A DNA stretch of 64,000 nt from Flavobacterium endophyticum (GCF_003634455.1 NZ_RBLC01000001.1:62001-126000), one strand, 5' to 3'. Shown: positions 33,275 through 42,926, numbered from the stretch's first letter. Notes: a model not told the origin generated them from the letters alone. Translations and numbers: made by a program.

Positions 33275-34477
33275 TCAGACTCTATCAAAGGAAAAAATTG
33301 GGGCATCCTTGTTCTTCTTGCCAAGAATTAAGTCGGTAATAATTTCTGCTGCAATAAGACTGAAAGTAATCCCGTTTCCTCCAAAACCTAAAGCAAAATA
33401 ACTGTTCGGAAGCTTGTCATATGTGCCTATAAAAGGAAGTCCGTCTTTGGTAGAACCAAAAGTTCCCGTCCAGCTGAACTCAGGCTTAAAATGCAAATGA
33501 GGAAAAAGAGTATTGACGTCCTTGGTCAACTGCTTGGTTTTTTTGTTGATAAGCTTATTCCTCTTGTCAGGATCGTGAAAATCTTCATCCCTGCCTCCTA
33601 CCAAAACCCTGCCGTCTGGTGTTGTCCTTATGTACAGATACGGATCAGCTGTATTCCAAATCAATACCTCGTCCTTCCAAAATTTCTTTTCGTTATATTG
33701 TTCGCTAACGACGGCATAGGTAGATTTTAGATCGACTATCTTTTTATCGATAAACTCCACAATCTCATAGCCTGTGGCATAAATTACTTTTTTTGCTTTT
33801 ATCGTAAAACCCGTTTCGGTCTTCAGCACAGCTCCGTCTTTTTTTGTCTTAATATCGACAATAGGACTTCTGTCATAAATATTAAGCTCCTTCCCTGTTT
33901 TAAACTGTAATAAGCGATGCGTTAGCGCATAGGCATTGGTCTGTGCGCCATGATTCGAAAGAATTGCCAGCGGAGCTTTGAATCCGTATTGGCTATAAAT
34001 CTGTTTTTCGTTGAGCAGTTTTACATCAAATCCGGCTTGTTTTCTAGCTTCAAATTCTTTTTCCAGCATCGGAATATCTTTTTTATAAGCAGCATAGTAA
34101 AGGCTTTTCTTTCTTTCAAATTCTTCCGCTTTGACTTTTTTTGCAATCTTTTCCAATTCATCAATGGCATAATCGCAAAGCTGATAGGCTCTTTCTGCAG
34201 GTTCCTTTCCAATCATTTCAATCAATTTATGCAGCGGCGTGTCAATTTCATACTGAAGCAGCGAGGTACTGGCTGATGTACTGCCTAACCCGATAGTCCG
34301 GGCATCAATCATCGTGCATTGTATTCCGGCATTGAGAAGATAATAACGAACTAATGCTCCAGAAATGCCAGCACCAATGATGACCACATCGGTTTCTATG
34401 TCTTTGTCCAGTTTTGGAAAAGTAAACGGTAGGCCGTCTTTGATCAGCCAAAAAGGCATTCCTGATTTTAGGTTCAT
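33275..34477 (-). CDS. FAD-dependent oxidoreductase (DAO family)
   Basis: 400 residues. The dinucleotide-binding motif VVIIGAGISGALVRYYLLNAG lies near residue 30, with DARTIGLGSTSAS and a C-terminal SWTGTFGSTKDGLPFIG ... YFALGFGGNGITFSLIAA segment that contacts FAD. This form of glycine oxidase/DAO-like protein is common in Bacteroidota. The substrate is unknown. It is cytoplasmic with no signal, divergent from the LETM1-related gene and 130 bases before the DUF4142 gene. Confidence 0.87.
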   Translation of the reverse strand: MNLKSGMPFWLIKDGLPFTFPKLDKDIETDVVIIGAGISGALVRYYLLNAGIQCTMIDARTIGLGSTSASTSLLQYEIDTPLHKLIEMIGKEPAERAYQLCDYAIDELEKIAKKVKAEEFERKKSLYYAAYKKDIPMLEKEFEARKQAGFDVKLLNEKQIYSQYGFKAPLAILSNHGAQTNAYALTHRLLQFKTGKELNIYDRSPIVDIKTKKDGAVLKTETGFTIKAKKVIYATGYEIVEFIDKKIVDLKSTYAVVSEQYNEKKFWKDEVLIWNTADPYLYIRTTPDGRVLVGGRDEDFHDPDKRNKLINKKTKQLTKDVNTLFPHLHFKPEFSWTGTFGSTKDGLPFIGTYDKLPNSYFALGFGGNGITFSLIAAEIITDLILGKKNKDAPIFSFDRV

Positions 34478-34625
34478 GGAGATTATTTTAGGATTATGTC
34501 TATTAAAAATAAGTATAAAGCTTCAAAAGTCAGTTTCAATTGTGACTAATTTAAGTTTTGTTCAACACACTTTCTAAGGATTTTAATGTCAACCGACAGC
34601 GTAAAAGGCAACCTTTAAATATTTT

Positions 34626-34654
34626 TTGTCTTCTTAATAAAAAACATAGCTTTG
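34626..34654 (+). promoter_or_regulatory. Promoter of the LETM1-related gene
   Basis: TTG (34626-34628), 18 bases, TAGCTTTG (34647-34654). The predicted start site near 34661 excludes the upstream ATG at 34558 and supports 34672. Confidence 0.75.
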
Positions 34655-34671
34655 CATCAGAAATTCAAACC

Positions 34672-35874
34672 ATGATCAACCCATCGGCACACGGCTGGAT
34701 AGACAAGTTTTTTGCAGAACAGAAACATCTGCAACTTCCTGTCGTGGGCTATCCTCTGGAGTTTTATAAAAATACAAGAGCGACCGGCTTTATCTACGGC
34801 CATGTGGTTTCTTTCGATACGCCGATGCCTATTGATACTAAAGGATGGATTTCTGAAGAATACTCTAAAGTAGCGCTCTTGAATACGCTTTATGGCGTTT
34901 ACGGTTTGGTCTCCCACGAATCAAATTCCAAAGACTTTATCACAAGAGCTATCGCTTTTTACAAAGAAATGCATCCTAAAGGGTTTACGCTTTTGGATAA
35001 AATGCTTCCGGAAAGCCTGCCGTCGCACAATCTTGAAAAGATTATTGCCGAACGAGTTCAAACCAACGAAGACATCATCAGCAAGAACTTTTCGCATATC
35101 TTGACGAATGCTTTGTTGTTTATGGATGTATTGGCTTTTCAGCAGTATCTGATGAATAATGCTATTCCTGAGAATTACTTAAAAAAGCTGGAAGAAACTA
35201 TTGTCAGCATTATCTCTTTAGCTTTGAAGACTAAGCTTAAGAAGTCACAGTATGACGATTTGCTAATCAAGCTTTTTGAAGCTTCAGTCCGTTATACGAA
35301 ATTTTCAAAAGTGAATGTCCAAGACCTTGAAGCTTTGGAATTAATTTTTTTCACCCAGCAGCTAGAAAAGCTGTACCTGATAGACATGGCTGGAATGGCA
35401 CTCTGGAATGATATGGAAATGGAGAGCAACGAGGCTTACTTTCTTTACGAGCTTGCAAAAACCATGAATGTTCCTGATAATTTTGTTACCGAAAGTATTG
35501 TCTCGACTGACAATTTTATCAATAAGTATAAAAAGCAGATTCCGTATTTTAATTATTCGAATCCTGTCAAGCACTTTTACGATCAGGCCACCCAGAATGT
35601 AAAACTACTGATTACGCGAAATAAGTCGCGATTGGCAAAAGAATTGGCTAACAACGGCGATCTGATGCTTTTACTTACACATTCCACACACCGCAGCTTA
35701 GATGCAAAAGAGAAGAAAAAAGTAAAAAAACAGCTTTTGGAAATCTGCAAGACGATTCCATCGCTGACAATCTTTTTATTGCCTGGAGGAACTTTGCTAT
35801 TGCCGATACTTATAAAATTTATCCCGCAATTGTTGCCTTCCACTTTCAACGAAAATCTGGAATCCGAAGAATAA
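34672..35874 (+). CDS. LETM1-related biofilm-associated protein
   Basis: 400 residues, starting MINPSAHGWIDKFF. It is largely helical. The C-terminal part (about 320-395) has the LETM1-like pattern DAKEKKKVKKQLLEICKTIPSLTIFLLPGGTLLLPILIKFIPQLLPSTF, with one hydrophobic hairpin that could insert in a membrane. The N-terminal 300 residues are of unknown fold. Annotation as biofilm-associated comes from homologues in Flavobacteria and not from anything visible here. The gene has its own promoter and terminator. Confidence 0.8.
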   Translation: MINPSAHGWIDKFFAEQKHLQLPVVGYPLEFYKNTRATGFIYGHVVSFDTPMPIDTKGWISEEYSKVALLNTLYGVYGLVSHESNSKDFITRAIAFYKEMHPKGFTLLDKMLPESLPSHNLEKIIAERVQTNEDIISKNFSHILTNALLFMDVLAFQQYLMNNAIPENYLKKLEETIVSIISLALKTKLKKSQYDDLLIKLFEASVRYTKFSKVNVQDLEALELIFFTQQLEKLYLIDMAGMALWNDMEMESNEAYFLYELAKTMNVPDNFVTESIVSTDNFINKYKKQIPYFNYSNPVKHFYDQATQNVKLLITRNKSRLAKELANNGDLMLLLTHSTHRSLDAKEKKKVKKQLLEICKTIPSLTIFLLPGGTLLLPILIKFIPQLLPSTFNENLESEE

Positions 35875-35908
35875 AAAAAGCCTCTTGATTCAAGAGGCTT
35901 TTTTTTAT
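35873..35908. terminator. Bidirectional intrinsic terminator
   Basis: Stem AAAGCCTCTTG / CAAGAGGCTTT with a 3-base loop, A-run and T-run on either side, between convergent genes. Confidence 0.9.
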
Positions 35909-36544
35909 TTAGAATTTTAGTTGGTAGACGCTGTCTAGGTCTTCATTACCGCAAAGGTTTACTTCTAGGTCTTTTACGATACCTGAACTCAACCCGTATA
36001 CCCAACCATGGAGGCATAATTCCTGTCCGTTTTTCCAAGCACCTTGTACAATTGAAGTTTTAGCCAAGTCATACACTTGTTCTTTCACGTTCAATTCTAC
36101 AAAAGAATCAAAACGTTCTTTTTCATCCAAAATTGAATCCAAATAGTGGTGGTGATGTCTGTAAACGTCTTTAATGTGGCGAATCCAGTTATCAATCAAA
36201 CCAATCGAATCGTTGCCCATAGCTGCTTTTACACCGCCACAGCCGTAATGTCCACACACAATAACGTGTTTCACTTTCAAAACGTTTACGGCATAATCCA
36301 AAACACTAAGCATGTTCATGTCAGAGTGTACGACCATGTTGGCAATATTTCTGTGAACAAAAACTTCGCCAGGTTGTGCTCCGATTACTTCGTTGGCAGG
36401 AACACGGCTGTCTGAACATCCGATCCATAATAATGGTGGCGACTGCCCTTCTGCTAATTTTTCGAAATATTTCGGATCTTGACTAATTTTAGATTCAACC
36501 CATTTTTTGTTACCGTCTAATATCTTTTTATAAAAATCGCTCAT
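35909..36544 (-). CDS. Beta-class carbonic anhydrase
   Basis: 211 residues. Zinc ligands and the Asp-Arg dyad are visible: Cys43-x-Asp45-x-Arg47 (CSDSRVP) and His99-x-x-Cys102 (HYGCGG), with HRNIANMV between. It interconverts CO2 and bicarbonate in the cytoplasm. It lies 34 bases downstream of a SulP transporter gene on the same strand. SulP-carbonic anhydrase pairs are known for bicarbonate uptake or supply, so a joint role is likely. Confidence 0.95.
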   Translation of the reverse strand: MSDFYKKILDGNKKWVESKISQDPKYFEKLAEGQSPPLLWIGCSDSRVPANEVIGAQPGEVFVHRNIANMVVHSDMNMLSVLDYAVNVLKVKHVIVCGHYGCGGVKAAMGNDSIGLIDNWIRHIKDVYRHHHHYLDSILDEKERFDSFVELNVKEQVYDLAKTSIVQGAWKNGQELCLHGWVYGLSSGIVKDLEVNLCGNEDLDSVYQLKF

Positions 36545-36578
36545 TGTTTTTAGTATTATAATTTTAAAATTACGTCGG

Positions 36579-38438
36579 TTATATCGACTCTTTATTGTTT
36601 CTTTCGTTTTCGACTAATGCAATACATCTGTCATAATCGGCTTTGGCTTGTTTTCTTAGTCTTGCTTCTTCGTAATTTTCGAAGAAGACATGATTGGATT
36701 TATCGTCAATATCATCCAATTCATATGCTCTTTTAAAGCCTTTTAGTTTTACCTTGATATTTTCTTCAGCGGCCTTGATGGTTGCAAATTCTTGAATCAA
36801 GTCTAATACGTCGTGGGCAATATATACCGTATCCGAAGCATTGATTACGACTTTAGAATTTTCTGGTATTTCAGCTAAGGTTGTCTTGATGGCAGCCTTG
36901 TTCAAGAAAGAAACTTCTTGTGCCAAATCAATTCGGATCACGTCGCCATCTTCAAATTTCTCTTTTCTAAAGCGGTAGGCTCTTTTTAGATTTCCTCTCA
37001 AAATAAAGATGATACTGATGATGATACCCAGGGCAACTCCTTTTAGCAAATCTGTGAAAACTACTGCTAATGTTGTTGCAAAAAATGGAAAATATAAGTA
37101 TTGATTGCGGGTTATCATTTTTCTAAATTCGATAACATCTCTAAATTTATAAATACTGTAACCTAAGATTACTACTGAAATAGCAGCAAAAACGATTACT
37201 GCAGTACCTACTGTTTGAGTTATATCATAAGCAATCTTGATGGCAACTAATGAGATAATCAATAAATTAATTGCTTTTGGCATATAAGAAGCAAAGTGCT
37301 TGATATTGGGAACTGCTAGTTTGTAACCTACCAATAAAAGTACTGCTGCCAAAGTTGCTAAAGGAATTTTATTAAGCAGAAAAGGTATCGCCAAAACGCT
37401 AATCAGTAATAAAACACCATGAATGATGGCCGACATTTTTGATTTTGCGCCTGCGTTATTATTTGCAGAAGTTCTTACTACAACCGAAGTCATTGGCAAA
37501 CCTCCAAGAAGAGCGCTCAACATATTTCCAATTCCTTGTGCTTTTAATTCAACATTAGTATCGGTATATCTTTTCTGAACATCCATTCTGTCTGCAGCTT
37601 CAATACACAAAAGTGTTTCAATTGATGCGACAATTGCTATTGTAGCTCCCACTATCCAAACTTTCGGATTCAGGAATCCTGCAAAATCTGGCAAAACGAT
37701 TATGTTTTTAAAATCTTCTAAACTTGAAGGAACTGGTAGAGCAACTAAATGTTCCTTAGAAATGGCAAGTGAGCTTCCCGAAGTTATAAAAAACTCGTTT
37801 AATAGAATTCCGACAATTACAGCCACCAATGCTCCTGGAACCAATTTTAAACGTTTTAGAAAACTTAGCTTGTCCCAAGAAATAAGAATAGTCAGCGATA
37901 CGAGGGTTATGATAATTGAACCGATTTGGATATAATCCAAAGCTCCTAATAGCGATGAAAATGTATTACCACCATCGTTCTGAAGAAAACTTTCATCTCC
38001 TTCAAAATCACTGTCGTATCCAACGGCATGAGGAATTTGTTTTAATATAATGATGACCCCGATACCGGCAAGCATTCCCTCAATTACATTCGTCGGAAAA
38101 TAATTGGATATGCTTCCGGCCTTGATAAATCCAAGAATCAACTGAAGCAATCCAGCGATTAGTACAGCTGTCAGGAATATATTAAAGGCTCCCAAATCTG
38201 TAATAGCAGTCAAAACAATTGCAGTCAGGCCGGCTGCAGGTCCGGAAACACTGATGTGAGAACGACTCAAGAAGCCTACTACTACACCACCTACGATTCC
38301 AGCAATAATACCTGATAGTGGCGGTGCACCAGACGCTAAGGCGATACCCAAACATAATGGAAGCGCCACCAAGAAAACCACTAAACCAGAAGCGAAGTCT
38401 GATTTAAGGTTAGCAAAAAGATTGATTTTTTTTGTCAT
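36579..38438 (-). CDS. SulP-family anion transporter with STAS domain
   Basis: 619 residues. The start NLKSDFASGLVVFLVALPLCLGIALASGAPPLSG is the SulP signature, followed by about ten to twelve more membrane helices and a C-terminal STAS-like domain (about 480-590: VIRIDLAQEVSFLNKAAIKTTL, VVINASDTVYIAHDVLDLI). It imports an inorganic anion. Because a carbonic anhydrase gene follows directly, bicarbonate is more likely than sulfate, which is an inference from context. Confidence 0.92.
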   Translation of the reverse strand: MTKKINLFANLKSDFASGLVVFLVALPLCLGIALASGAPPLSGIIAGIVGGVVVGFLSRSHISVSGPAAGLTAIVLTAITDLGAFNIFLTAVLIAGLLQLILGFIKAGSISNYFPTNVIEGMLAGIGVIIILKQIPHAVGYDSDFEGDESFLQNDGGNTFSSLLGALDYIQIGSIIITLVSLTILISWDKLSFLKRLKLVPGALVAVIVGILLNEFFITSGSSLAISKEHLVALPVPSSLEDFKNIIVLPDFAGFLNPKVWIVGATIAIVASIETLLCIEAADRMDVQKRYTDTNVELKAQGIGNMLSALLGGLPMTSVVVRTSANNNAGAKSKMSAIIHGVLLLISVLAIPFLLNKIPLATLAAVLLLVGYKLAVPNIKHFASYMPKAINLLIISLVAIKIAYDITQTVGTAVIVFAAISVVILGYSIYKFRDVIEFRKMITRNQYLYFPFFATTLAVVFTDLLKGVALGIIISIIFILRGNLKRAYRFRKEKFEDGDVIRIDLAQEVSFLNKAAIKTTLAEIPENSKVVINASDTVYIAHDVLDLIQEFATIKAAEENIKVKLKGFKRAYELDDIDDKSNHVFFENYEEARLRKQAKADYDRCIALVENERNNKESI

Positions 38439-38523
38439 ACCTAAAAAAATTTAATACAAGAATTTAGATCACATTAAAGAAATGCAACCGTAGATTTTGA
38501 AGTATTCAAAATCTTAAATTGTA

Positions 38524-38817
38524 TTAAACCTGTTCGGGCGGTGGAGAAAAAATGCTTGAAGCCGCATTATCGTGCTTCAAAGTGTGTTGTGAAATGATAA
38601 GGCTTGATGAACTTTCTGTATAGTTTGAGAAAGTGATATAATCTGTCGCTTTTAAAGCAGCTTTTAATTCTTTACAGCAGTTATGGTTGTGCTGTTCTTC
38701 TTCTGACATGCTGTAAACCATAGACGTATCAATGTCTTCCTTTATCAGACTCACAACCGTGGGTGTGACGATAAAAGTCATAAACATTAATAAAACTAAT
38801 TTTACTGCCAATTTCAT
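38524..38817 (-). CDS. Small hypothetical exported or membrane protein
   Basis: 97 residues. One hydrophobic N-terminal segment (LAVKLVLLMFMTFIVTPTVVSLI) is followed by a soluble part with HNHNCCKELK, in which two His and two Cys could bind metal, and a Ser/Pro-rich end. I do not recognise the family. It lies 85 bases upstream of the SulP gene on the same strand and could be part of that operon. Confidence 0.65.
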   Translation of the reverse strand: MKLAVKLVLLMFMTFIVTPTVVSLIKEDIDTSMVYSMSEEEQHNHNCCKELKAALKATDYITFSNYTESSSSLIISQHTLKHDNAASSIFSPPPEQV

Positions 38818-38891
38818 AAGCGCGAAAATAGAAATTTCAATCGTTATTTTAAAACATCCTAAATTAATTTAATCAAATTTTAACAACAGAA

Positions 38892-38931
38892 AAAAATGCA
38901 ACAGCTACTCTATCGTAATTGTTGCATTTTT
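38892..38931 (-). terminator. Intrinsic terminator of dps
   Basis: 12-bp perfect inverted repeat AAAAATGCAACA / TGTTGCATTTTT with a 16-base loop. It is followed on the minus strand by an A/T-rich tract. Confidence 0.7.
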
Positions 38932-38970
38932 CATAAAAAACACGGAATTAATTTCCGAAATTCTAACCGA

Positions 38971-39450
38971 CTATATTTTCTCTTCAAGCCAAGCTTTCAT
39001 CATCCAGATTGTTTTTTCCTGTTCTTTGATAAAGTCGCTCATCATCGAATTTGTTCCTTCGTCGTTTGCTTCTGCAGATTTTGTCAGAAGATCTCTTTCT
39101 ATTTTTAGCAGATCCGATAAGGATGTTACGATCAAATGTACCGCTTCTTCATCTACAGAAATATTTTTCCCTACTTTTAATTTGTTGTTTTTAATGTAAT
39201 CTTCGAACGTGTGTAACGGCTTTCCTCCTATGGTCAAGACTCTTTCAGCAATCAAATCAATTTTGAGCTGGGCATCGTTATACAATTCTTCAAATTTCAC
39301 ATGGAGATCAAAAAAACGCTTTCCTCTAATATTCCAATGTATTCCTCTTAAATTTTGATAATATACTTGAAAGCTTGAAAGCAGTATGTTTAGATCATTT
39401 GAAATTTCTTCGGTTTCTTTAACTGGCAATCCTAAAATATTAGTTTTCAT
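38971..39450 (-). CDS. dps: Dps-family DNA-protection ferritin
   Basis: 159 residues, one four-helix ferritin domain. The ferroxidase ligands characteristic of Dps are visible in LRGIHWNIRGKRFFDLHVKFEELYNDAQLKIDLIAERVLTIGG (His, His, Asp, Glu). It stores iron and protects DNA by using H2O2 as oxidant. The gene is divergent from an OxyR-type regulator with a 118-base shared promoter region, so peroxide control is likely. Confidence 0.92.
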   Translation of the reverse strand: MKTNILGLPVKETEEISNDLNILLSSFQVYYQNLRGIHWNIRGKRFFDLHVKFEELYNDAQLKIDLIAERVLTIGGKPLHTFEDYIKNNKLKVGKNISVDEEAVHLIVTSLSDLLKIERDLLTKSAEANDEGTNSMMSDFIKEQEKTIWMMKAWLEEKI

Positions 39451-39540
39451 TGTTGGTTGATTTTATAATTCTTAAAAATTCTCTATCATAAAATTACAAA
39501 AAAATAGCCTATTTAAATCATAAATAAATCTTATAGTTTT

Positions 39541-39548
39541 TATATTTG
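39541..39548 (+). promoter_or_regulatory. -7 element (TATATTTG) for oxyR in the dps/oxyR spacer
   Basis: The 118-base AT-rich spacer between the divergent genes contains TATATTTG 20 bases before the oxyR ATG. ATAG and CTAT half-sites occur several times, but not with the ATAG-N7-CTAT-N7-ATAG-N7-CTAT spacing of the E. coli OxyR box. The OxyR binding site is therefore left undefined. Confidence 0.5.
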
Positions 39549-39568
39549 CATCATAAATTATTATAGTA

Positions 39569-40516
39569 ATGACAATCACACAATTATATTATGTCTTGGC
39601 AGTCGCCGAGAATAAAAACTTCACCCTAGCAGCCGAGAAATGTTTTGTAACACAGCCAACGCTGAGTATGCAGATCCAAAAACTGGAAGATGAGCTAGGC
39701 ATTTTGATCTTCGACCGAAGTAAAAAACCAATCCAGCTGACAGAAATTGGACAGAAGATTGTGACTCAAGCGAAAAATATCGTCAATGAATCAGACCGTA
39801 TACAGGATATTGTAGACCAGCAAAAAGGATTTATCGGTGGTGAATTCAAATTAGGAATCATTCCGACGATAATGCCCACGCTCTTGCCGATGTTCTTGAA
39901 TAATTTTATAAAAAAATACCCGAAAATCAAGCTGATAATCGAGGAACACAATACGGAAGAAATAATCACACGTCTAAAAAACGGACATCTCGATGCGGCA
40001 ATAGCGGCGACTCCGTTGGAAGATGAAAAGATAAAAGAGATTGTTTTGTATTATGAGCCATTCGTCGCTTATTTCCCAGAAAACCATCACAGTTTTCAAA
40101 AAGAAGAAATAGAAGTGGATGATATTGATGTGGATACTTTATTATTATTGCAGGATGGACATTGTTTCCGGGACGGCATCTTGAATTTGTGTAAAAACGT
40201 CAATAATTCTGAAGCTTCACCTTTCCAGATTGAAAGCGGAAGCTTTGAAACGCTTATCAAATTGGCTGATGAAGGATTAGGAACGACGCTTCTTCCTTAC
40301 CTCCATACTTTAGACCTAAAAGAAAAAGACAAATTGAAGCTTCGTCATTTTAAGGAACCGAAGCCTGCCAGAGAAGTAAGCCTTATATTTCCGAAAAGCG
40401 AACTGAAAATACACATTATCGATGCGCTCCGTCAAGTCATTGCGGGCGTGGTCAAAGGCGCTATCGTCTTTCAGAATGTACAGATAATAAGTCCGCTGTC
40501 AAAGAAAACACAATAA
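39569..40516 (+). CDS. oxyR: LysR-type peroxide sensor OxyR
   Basis: 315 residues. The N-terminal LysR helix-turn-helix (MTITQLYYVLAVAENKNFTLAAEKCFVTQPTLSMQI) and effector domain are complete. The redox Cys pair is present as Cys199 and Cys208 in DGHCFRDGILNLC, the same residue numbers as in E. coli OxyR. It senses H2O2 by disulfide formation and activates antioxidant genes. The divergent dps gene is a likely direct target. Confidence 0.93.
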   Translation: MTITQLYYVLAVAENKNFTLAAEKCFVTQPTLSMQIQKLEDELGILIFDRSKKPIQLTEIGQKIVTQAKNIVNESDRIQDIVDQQKGFIGGEFKLGIIPTIMPTLLPMFLNNFIKKYPKIKLIIEEHNTEEIITRLKNGHLDAAIAATPLEDEKIKEIVLYYEPFVAYFPENHHSFQKEEIEVDDIDVDTLLLLQDGHCFRDGILNLCKNVNNSEASPFQIESGSFETLIKLADEGLGTTLLPYLHTLDLKEKDKLKLRHFKEPKPAREVSLIFPKSELKIHIIDALRQVIAGVVKGAIVFQNVQIISPLSKKTQ

Positions 40517-40544
40517 AAAAGGAGCCGATTGGCTCCTTTTCTTT
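40515..40544. terminator. Bidirectional intrinsic terminator
   Basis: Stem AAAAAGGAGCC / GGCTCCTTTT with a 4-base loop between oxyR and the convergent small gene. Confidence 0.85.
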
Positions 40545-40740
40545 ATCTGTTAACGATTAATAAACATTCTTTTAATTCTGGTTTTTCGACTGTGTAGCTT
40601 AAAAGCCATTCCGTTAGTTGCTCAATTTCATAAGGAAGCAATGATCGTATTGCTTTTTCAAGCTCTTTGCAAAACAACAAAGGATCGAAACTCACTCTTT
40701 CAAGAATAGATTTCGTATAAGCAAACATAGGTCTTGTCAT
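40543..40740 (-). CDS. Small conserved-looking protein (65 aa)
   Basis: 65 residues, soluble and mostly helical (MTRPMFAYTKSILERVSFDPLLF, LEKAIRSLLPYEIEQLTEWLLSY). No family is recognised. The single-gene layout with a terminator and a plausible helical, amphipathic sequence supports a real gene. I think similar short ORFs occur in other Flavobacteria, but that is from memory. Confidence 0.65.
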   Translation of the reverse strand: MTRPMFAYTKSILERVSFDPLLFCKELEKAIRSLLPYEIEQLTEWLLSYTVEKPELKECLLIVNR

Positions 40741-40888
40741 AGTGAAAATTTAATTTGGAGGTTACTATTGTTGTAAGAACGTTTGTAAATTTACAGAAAT
40801 TAAATACTGCATTTCCATAAAAAAACGTTAATTGATATAAAGTATTGTATTAATTAACATTTTTCTTTCCGATTTGCAAAACCGGAAT

Positions 40889-41554
40889 CTAACTTAACTT
40901 TCTAGCTCTCAGCATTTCTCTCTTCCCAGGAGGGCCTGCTAATTTTTCTACTGCAAAACCAGCTTCGACCATCGCTTTTTTTATAGAACTGCGACAGGCA
41001 TACGTAACCAAGATTCCTTCAATTTTTAAAGCCTTGAACATGATTTGGAAAATTTCCAGGCTCCATAGCTCAGGCTGGACTCTATACCCAAAAGCATCAA
41101 AATAGATTAGGTCGTATTTATTTTCATCTGCAATTTCTTGAAACTTTATGTTTTGCTTTTCTAATAAAAAATTAGGAGCTAGAAATACTTTTTCGTTCCA
41201 TTCTGACTGATGCATTTTCAGAAAAACGGCTTTATCCTTTTCTGCATCGAGTTCAGAGACATAATTCATCTTTGAAGCATCTTCTTCTGAAACAGGATAG
41301 GCTTCAATTCCGGTATATTCTATTTTCTGTTCAAGATCTTTAGCTTCCAGATACGTGATGAACGCATTGAGTCCGGTTCCGAAACCAATCTCCAAAATAG
41401 AAACGGACTGACCTTTGAATAAGGAAAGTCCGTTTTTTATGAATACATGTTTTGCTTCTTGTATTGCCCCAAACTTTGAGTGGTATGTCTCATTCCACTC
41501 AGGGAGCAAAATCGACGTCGAGCCATCCGATGTCTGGATAATTTCTCTTTTCAT
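40889..41554 (-). CDS. mnmD: tRNA U34 5-methylaminomethyl methyltransferase MnmD
   Basis: 221 residues, the stand-alone methyltransferase domain equivalent to the N-terminal part of MnmC. Motifs are SILEIGFGTGLNAFITYL for SAM, YTGIEAYPVS, YDLIYFDAFGYRVQPELWS, and the terminal VEKLAGPPGKREMLRA. It completes the mnm5 modification at the wobble uridine of certain tRNAs. It is the last gene of DUF4920 - cytochrome-like - mnmD, with a one-base TAATG overlap upstream. Confidence 0.93.
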   Translation of the reverse strand: MKREIIQTSDGSTSILLPEWNETYHSKFGAIQEAKHVFIKNGLSLFKGQSVSILEIGFGTGLNAFITYLEAKDLEQKIEYTGIEAYPVSEEDASKMNYVSELDAEKDKAVFLKMHQSEWNEKVFLAPNFLLEKQNIKFQEIADENKYDLIYFDAFGYRVQPELWSLEIFQIMFKALKIEGILVTYACRSSIKKAMVEAGFAVEKLAGPPGKREMLRARKLS

Positions 41555-42006
41555 TATTCAATAAATAACTTTTTAATTCTTGGAATCGGCCCGCTGCATT
41601 TTACTTCATGGCAGGCAACACAGGCAGAAACCGCTTTATTGAAATGTGCTTTTGCATTTTTAGGATCCTCATAGATCAATTCTTGAGCCTTGATAAAAAC
41701 GGCAGCCTGTTCTTTGAAAAAGGCATCATTTTCAGTTTCGTCAGTCATTGCTCTTTTGTGGATTTCTAAAAAGTGCGAAGGAAACTTGCCTATTGTATCG
41801 CCATTTTTGATACGCTCTTTCAGACGCTGGTTGTCGACATACATCTGTTCCATAAGTGCTGCCATTTCTGACATCTCATACATTTCGAACTCTTTTGCAT
41901 CTGTTTTTGCAGGAGCATCTTTTTTAGTGACAGGCTTTATTTCTTCCTTCTTATTACAGCTAGAAAGCACAATGATTCCAAAGAAAATTAAAAGGTAATT
42001 CTTCAT
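41554..42006 (-). CDS. Lipoprotein with a cytochrome c-type CxxCH motif
   Basis: 150 residues. A lipobox-like start (LLIFFGIIVLSSC) precedes a charged linker and a helical domain. Near the end, CVACHEVKCSGPIPRIKKL contains one haem-binding CxxCH. The fold may be of the four-helix cytochrome c' kind, with the haem site close to the C-terminus. It is envelope-anchored. It overlaps both neighbours by one base (TAATG), so the three genes are translationally coupled, although mnmD acts in the cytoplasm and the link is not obvious. Confidence 0.8.
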   Translation of the reverse strand: MKNYLLIFFGIIVLSSCNKKEEIKPVTKKDAPAKTDAKEFEMYEMSEMAALMEQMYVDNQRLKERIKNGDTIGKFPSHFLEIHKRAMTDETENDAFFKEQAAVFIKAQELIYEDPKNAKAHFNKAVSACVACHEVKCSGPIPRIKKLFIE

Positions 42007-42638
42007 TATTTGCTGATTAAAACCCCATCGGCTTGGAAAGCATACGTAATTTTTGGTTCTGTGATTTTATCGATTTCCGCTTGAGATTTTCCTCCGTCTT
42101 TAGCATAGTGCTTCAATTCGGCAACAGAAACCTCGTCAACGAAAGCTCTTCCGCTAACAACCGCCTCTTGGCTATCTGCGTTCAATGGAACGAAAAATCC
42201 ATAATCTTTAAAACGCACGAAAGATTCCGCTTGGTTAGGCAGTTCCATTTTCATCCAGCATCCTTTTTTCTTGCAGACAGAGTTGATTTTTGACTTGAAC
42301 TTTACTGCAATCGTATCTCCTTTTTTCATGGATTTGTATTTTTGAAGCATCTGCTCTTTGGTCAATGCTTTATCTGCCGCAATCTTATCTCCAAAAGAAG
42401 CATACTCTACTTTGACTTCTTTGGCAGGAACGACTTCAATTTCTTTTTCAGGACTAGTGTTTTTTTCAAGGTCAGCAACCTGCTCAGTTTCAACTGAAGC
42501 TACAGCGACTGAATCGGTTTTAGGAACGCTATCTGTAGGAGTCTCCATTGTTTCCTCTACTTTTTCTGTTTCATTTTTTTTGTCAGCACAGCTTGCCAAA
42601 ACCATTAGTGAGCAAGCCAAAACGAATATATTCTTCAT
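42006..42638 (-). CDS. DUF4920 lipoprotein
   Basis: 210 residues. A lipoprotein signal (MKNIFVLACSLMVLASC) is followed by an acidic Glu/Thr/Val-rich linker of about 60 residues. The C-terminal DUF4920 domain reads FGDKIAADKALTKEQMLQKY, INSVCKKKGCWMKMELPN and GFFVPLNADSQEAVVSGRAFV. The two Cys in CKKKGCWM could bind metal or form a disulfide. The function is unknown. It is the first gene of the operon with the CxxCH lipoprotein and mnmD. Confidence 0.87.
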   Translation of the reverse strand: MKNIFVLACSLMVLASCADKKNETEKVEETMETPTDSVPKTDSVAVASVETEQVADLEKNTSPEKEIEVVPAKEVKVEYASFGDKIAADKALTKEQMLQKYKSMKKGDTIAVKFKSKINSVCKKKGCWMKMELPNQAESFVRFKDYGFFVPLNADSQEAVVSGRAFVDEVSVAELKHYAKDGGKSQAEIDKITEPKITYAFQADGVLISK

Positions 42639-42926
42639 GTAGGTATAGATTTTAATTTCTGCTACAAAAATAGCGATTTCACTATAACATGAACCCTCAT
42701 AATTAATAAATTTTAGGTTTTATTGCTAATTATATAAGATTTTAAGCCGTAAACAATTAATTTTAGAAAAGTGGCAATTCTGAGGAAGATAATTCCTTTT
42801 TTACACCAAAACTTTCCAAATTTTATTAATTTAGCAACATTAAGATTTATTGAAAATTAGCATCAAACAAAAGCCATTCAATATTTTGATTTTCAATATT
42901 TTACAACCTAAACTAACCTCAACCAA

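Noticed and set aside
39451..39568. Classical OxyR box between dps and oxyR
   Set aside because: ATAG and CTAT half-sites occur, but the N7 spacing of the known box is not met.
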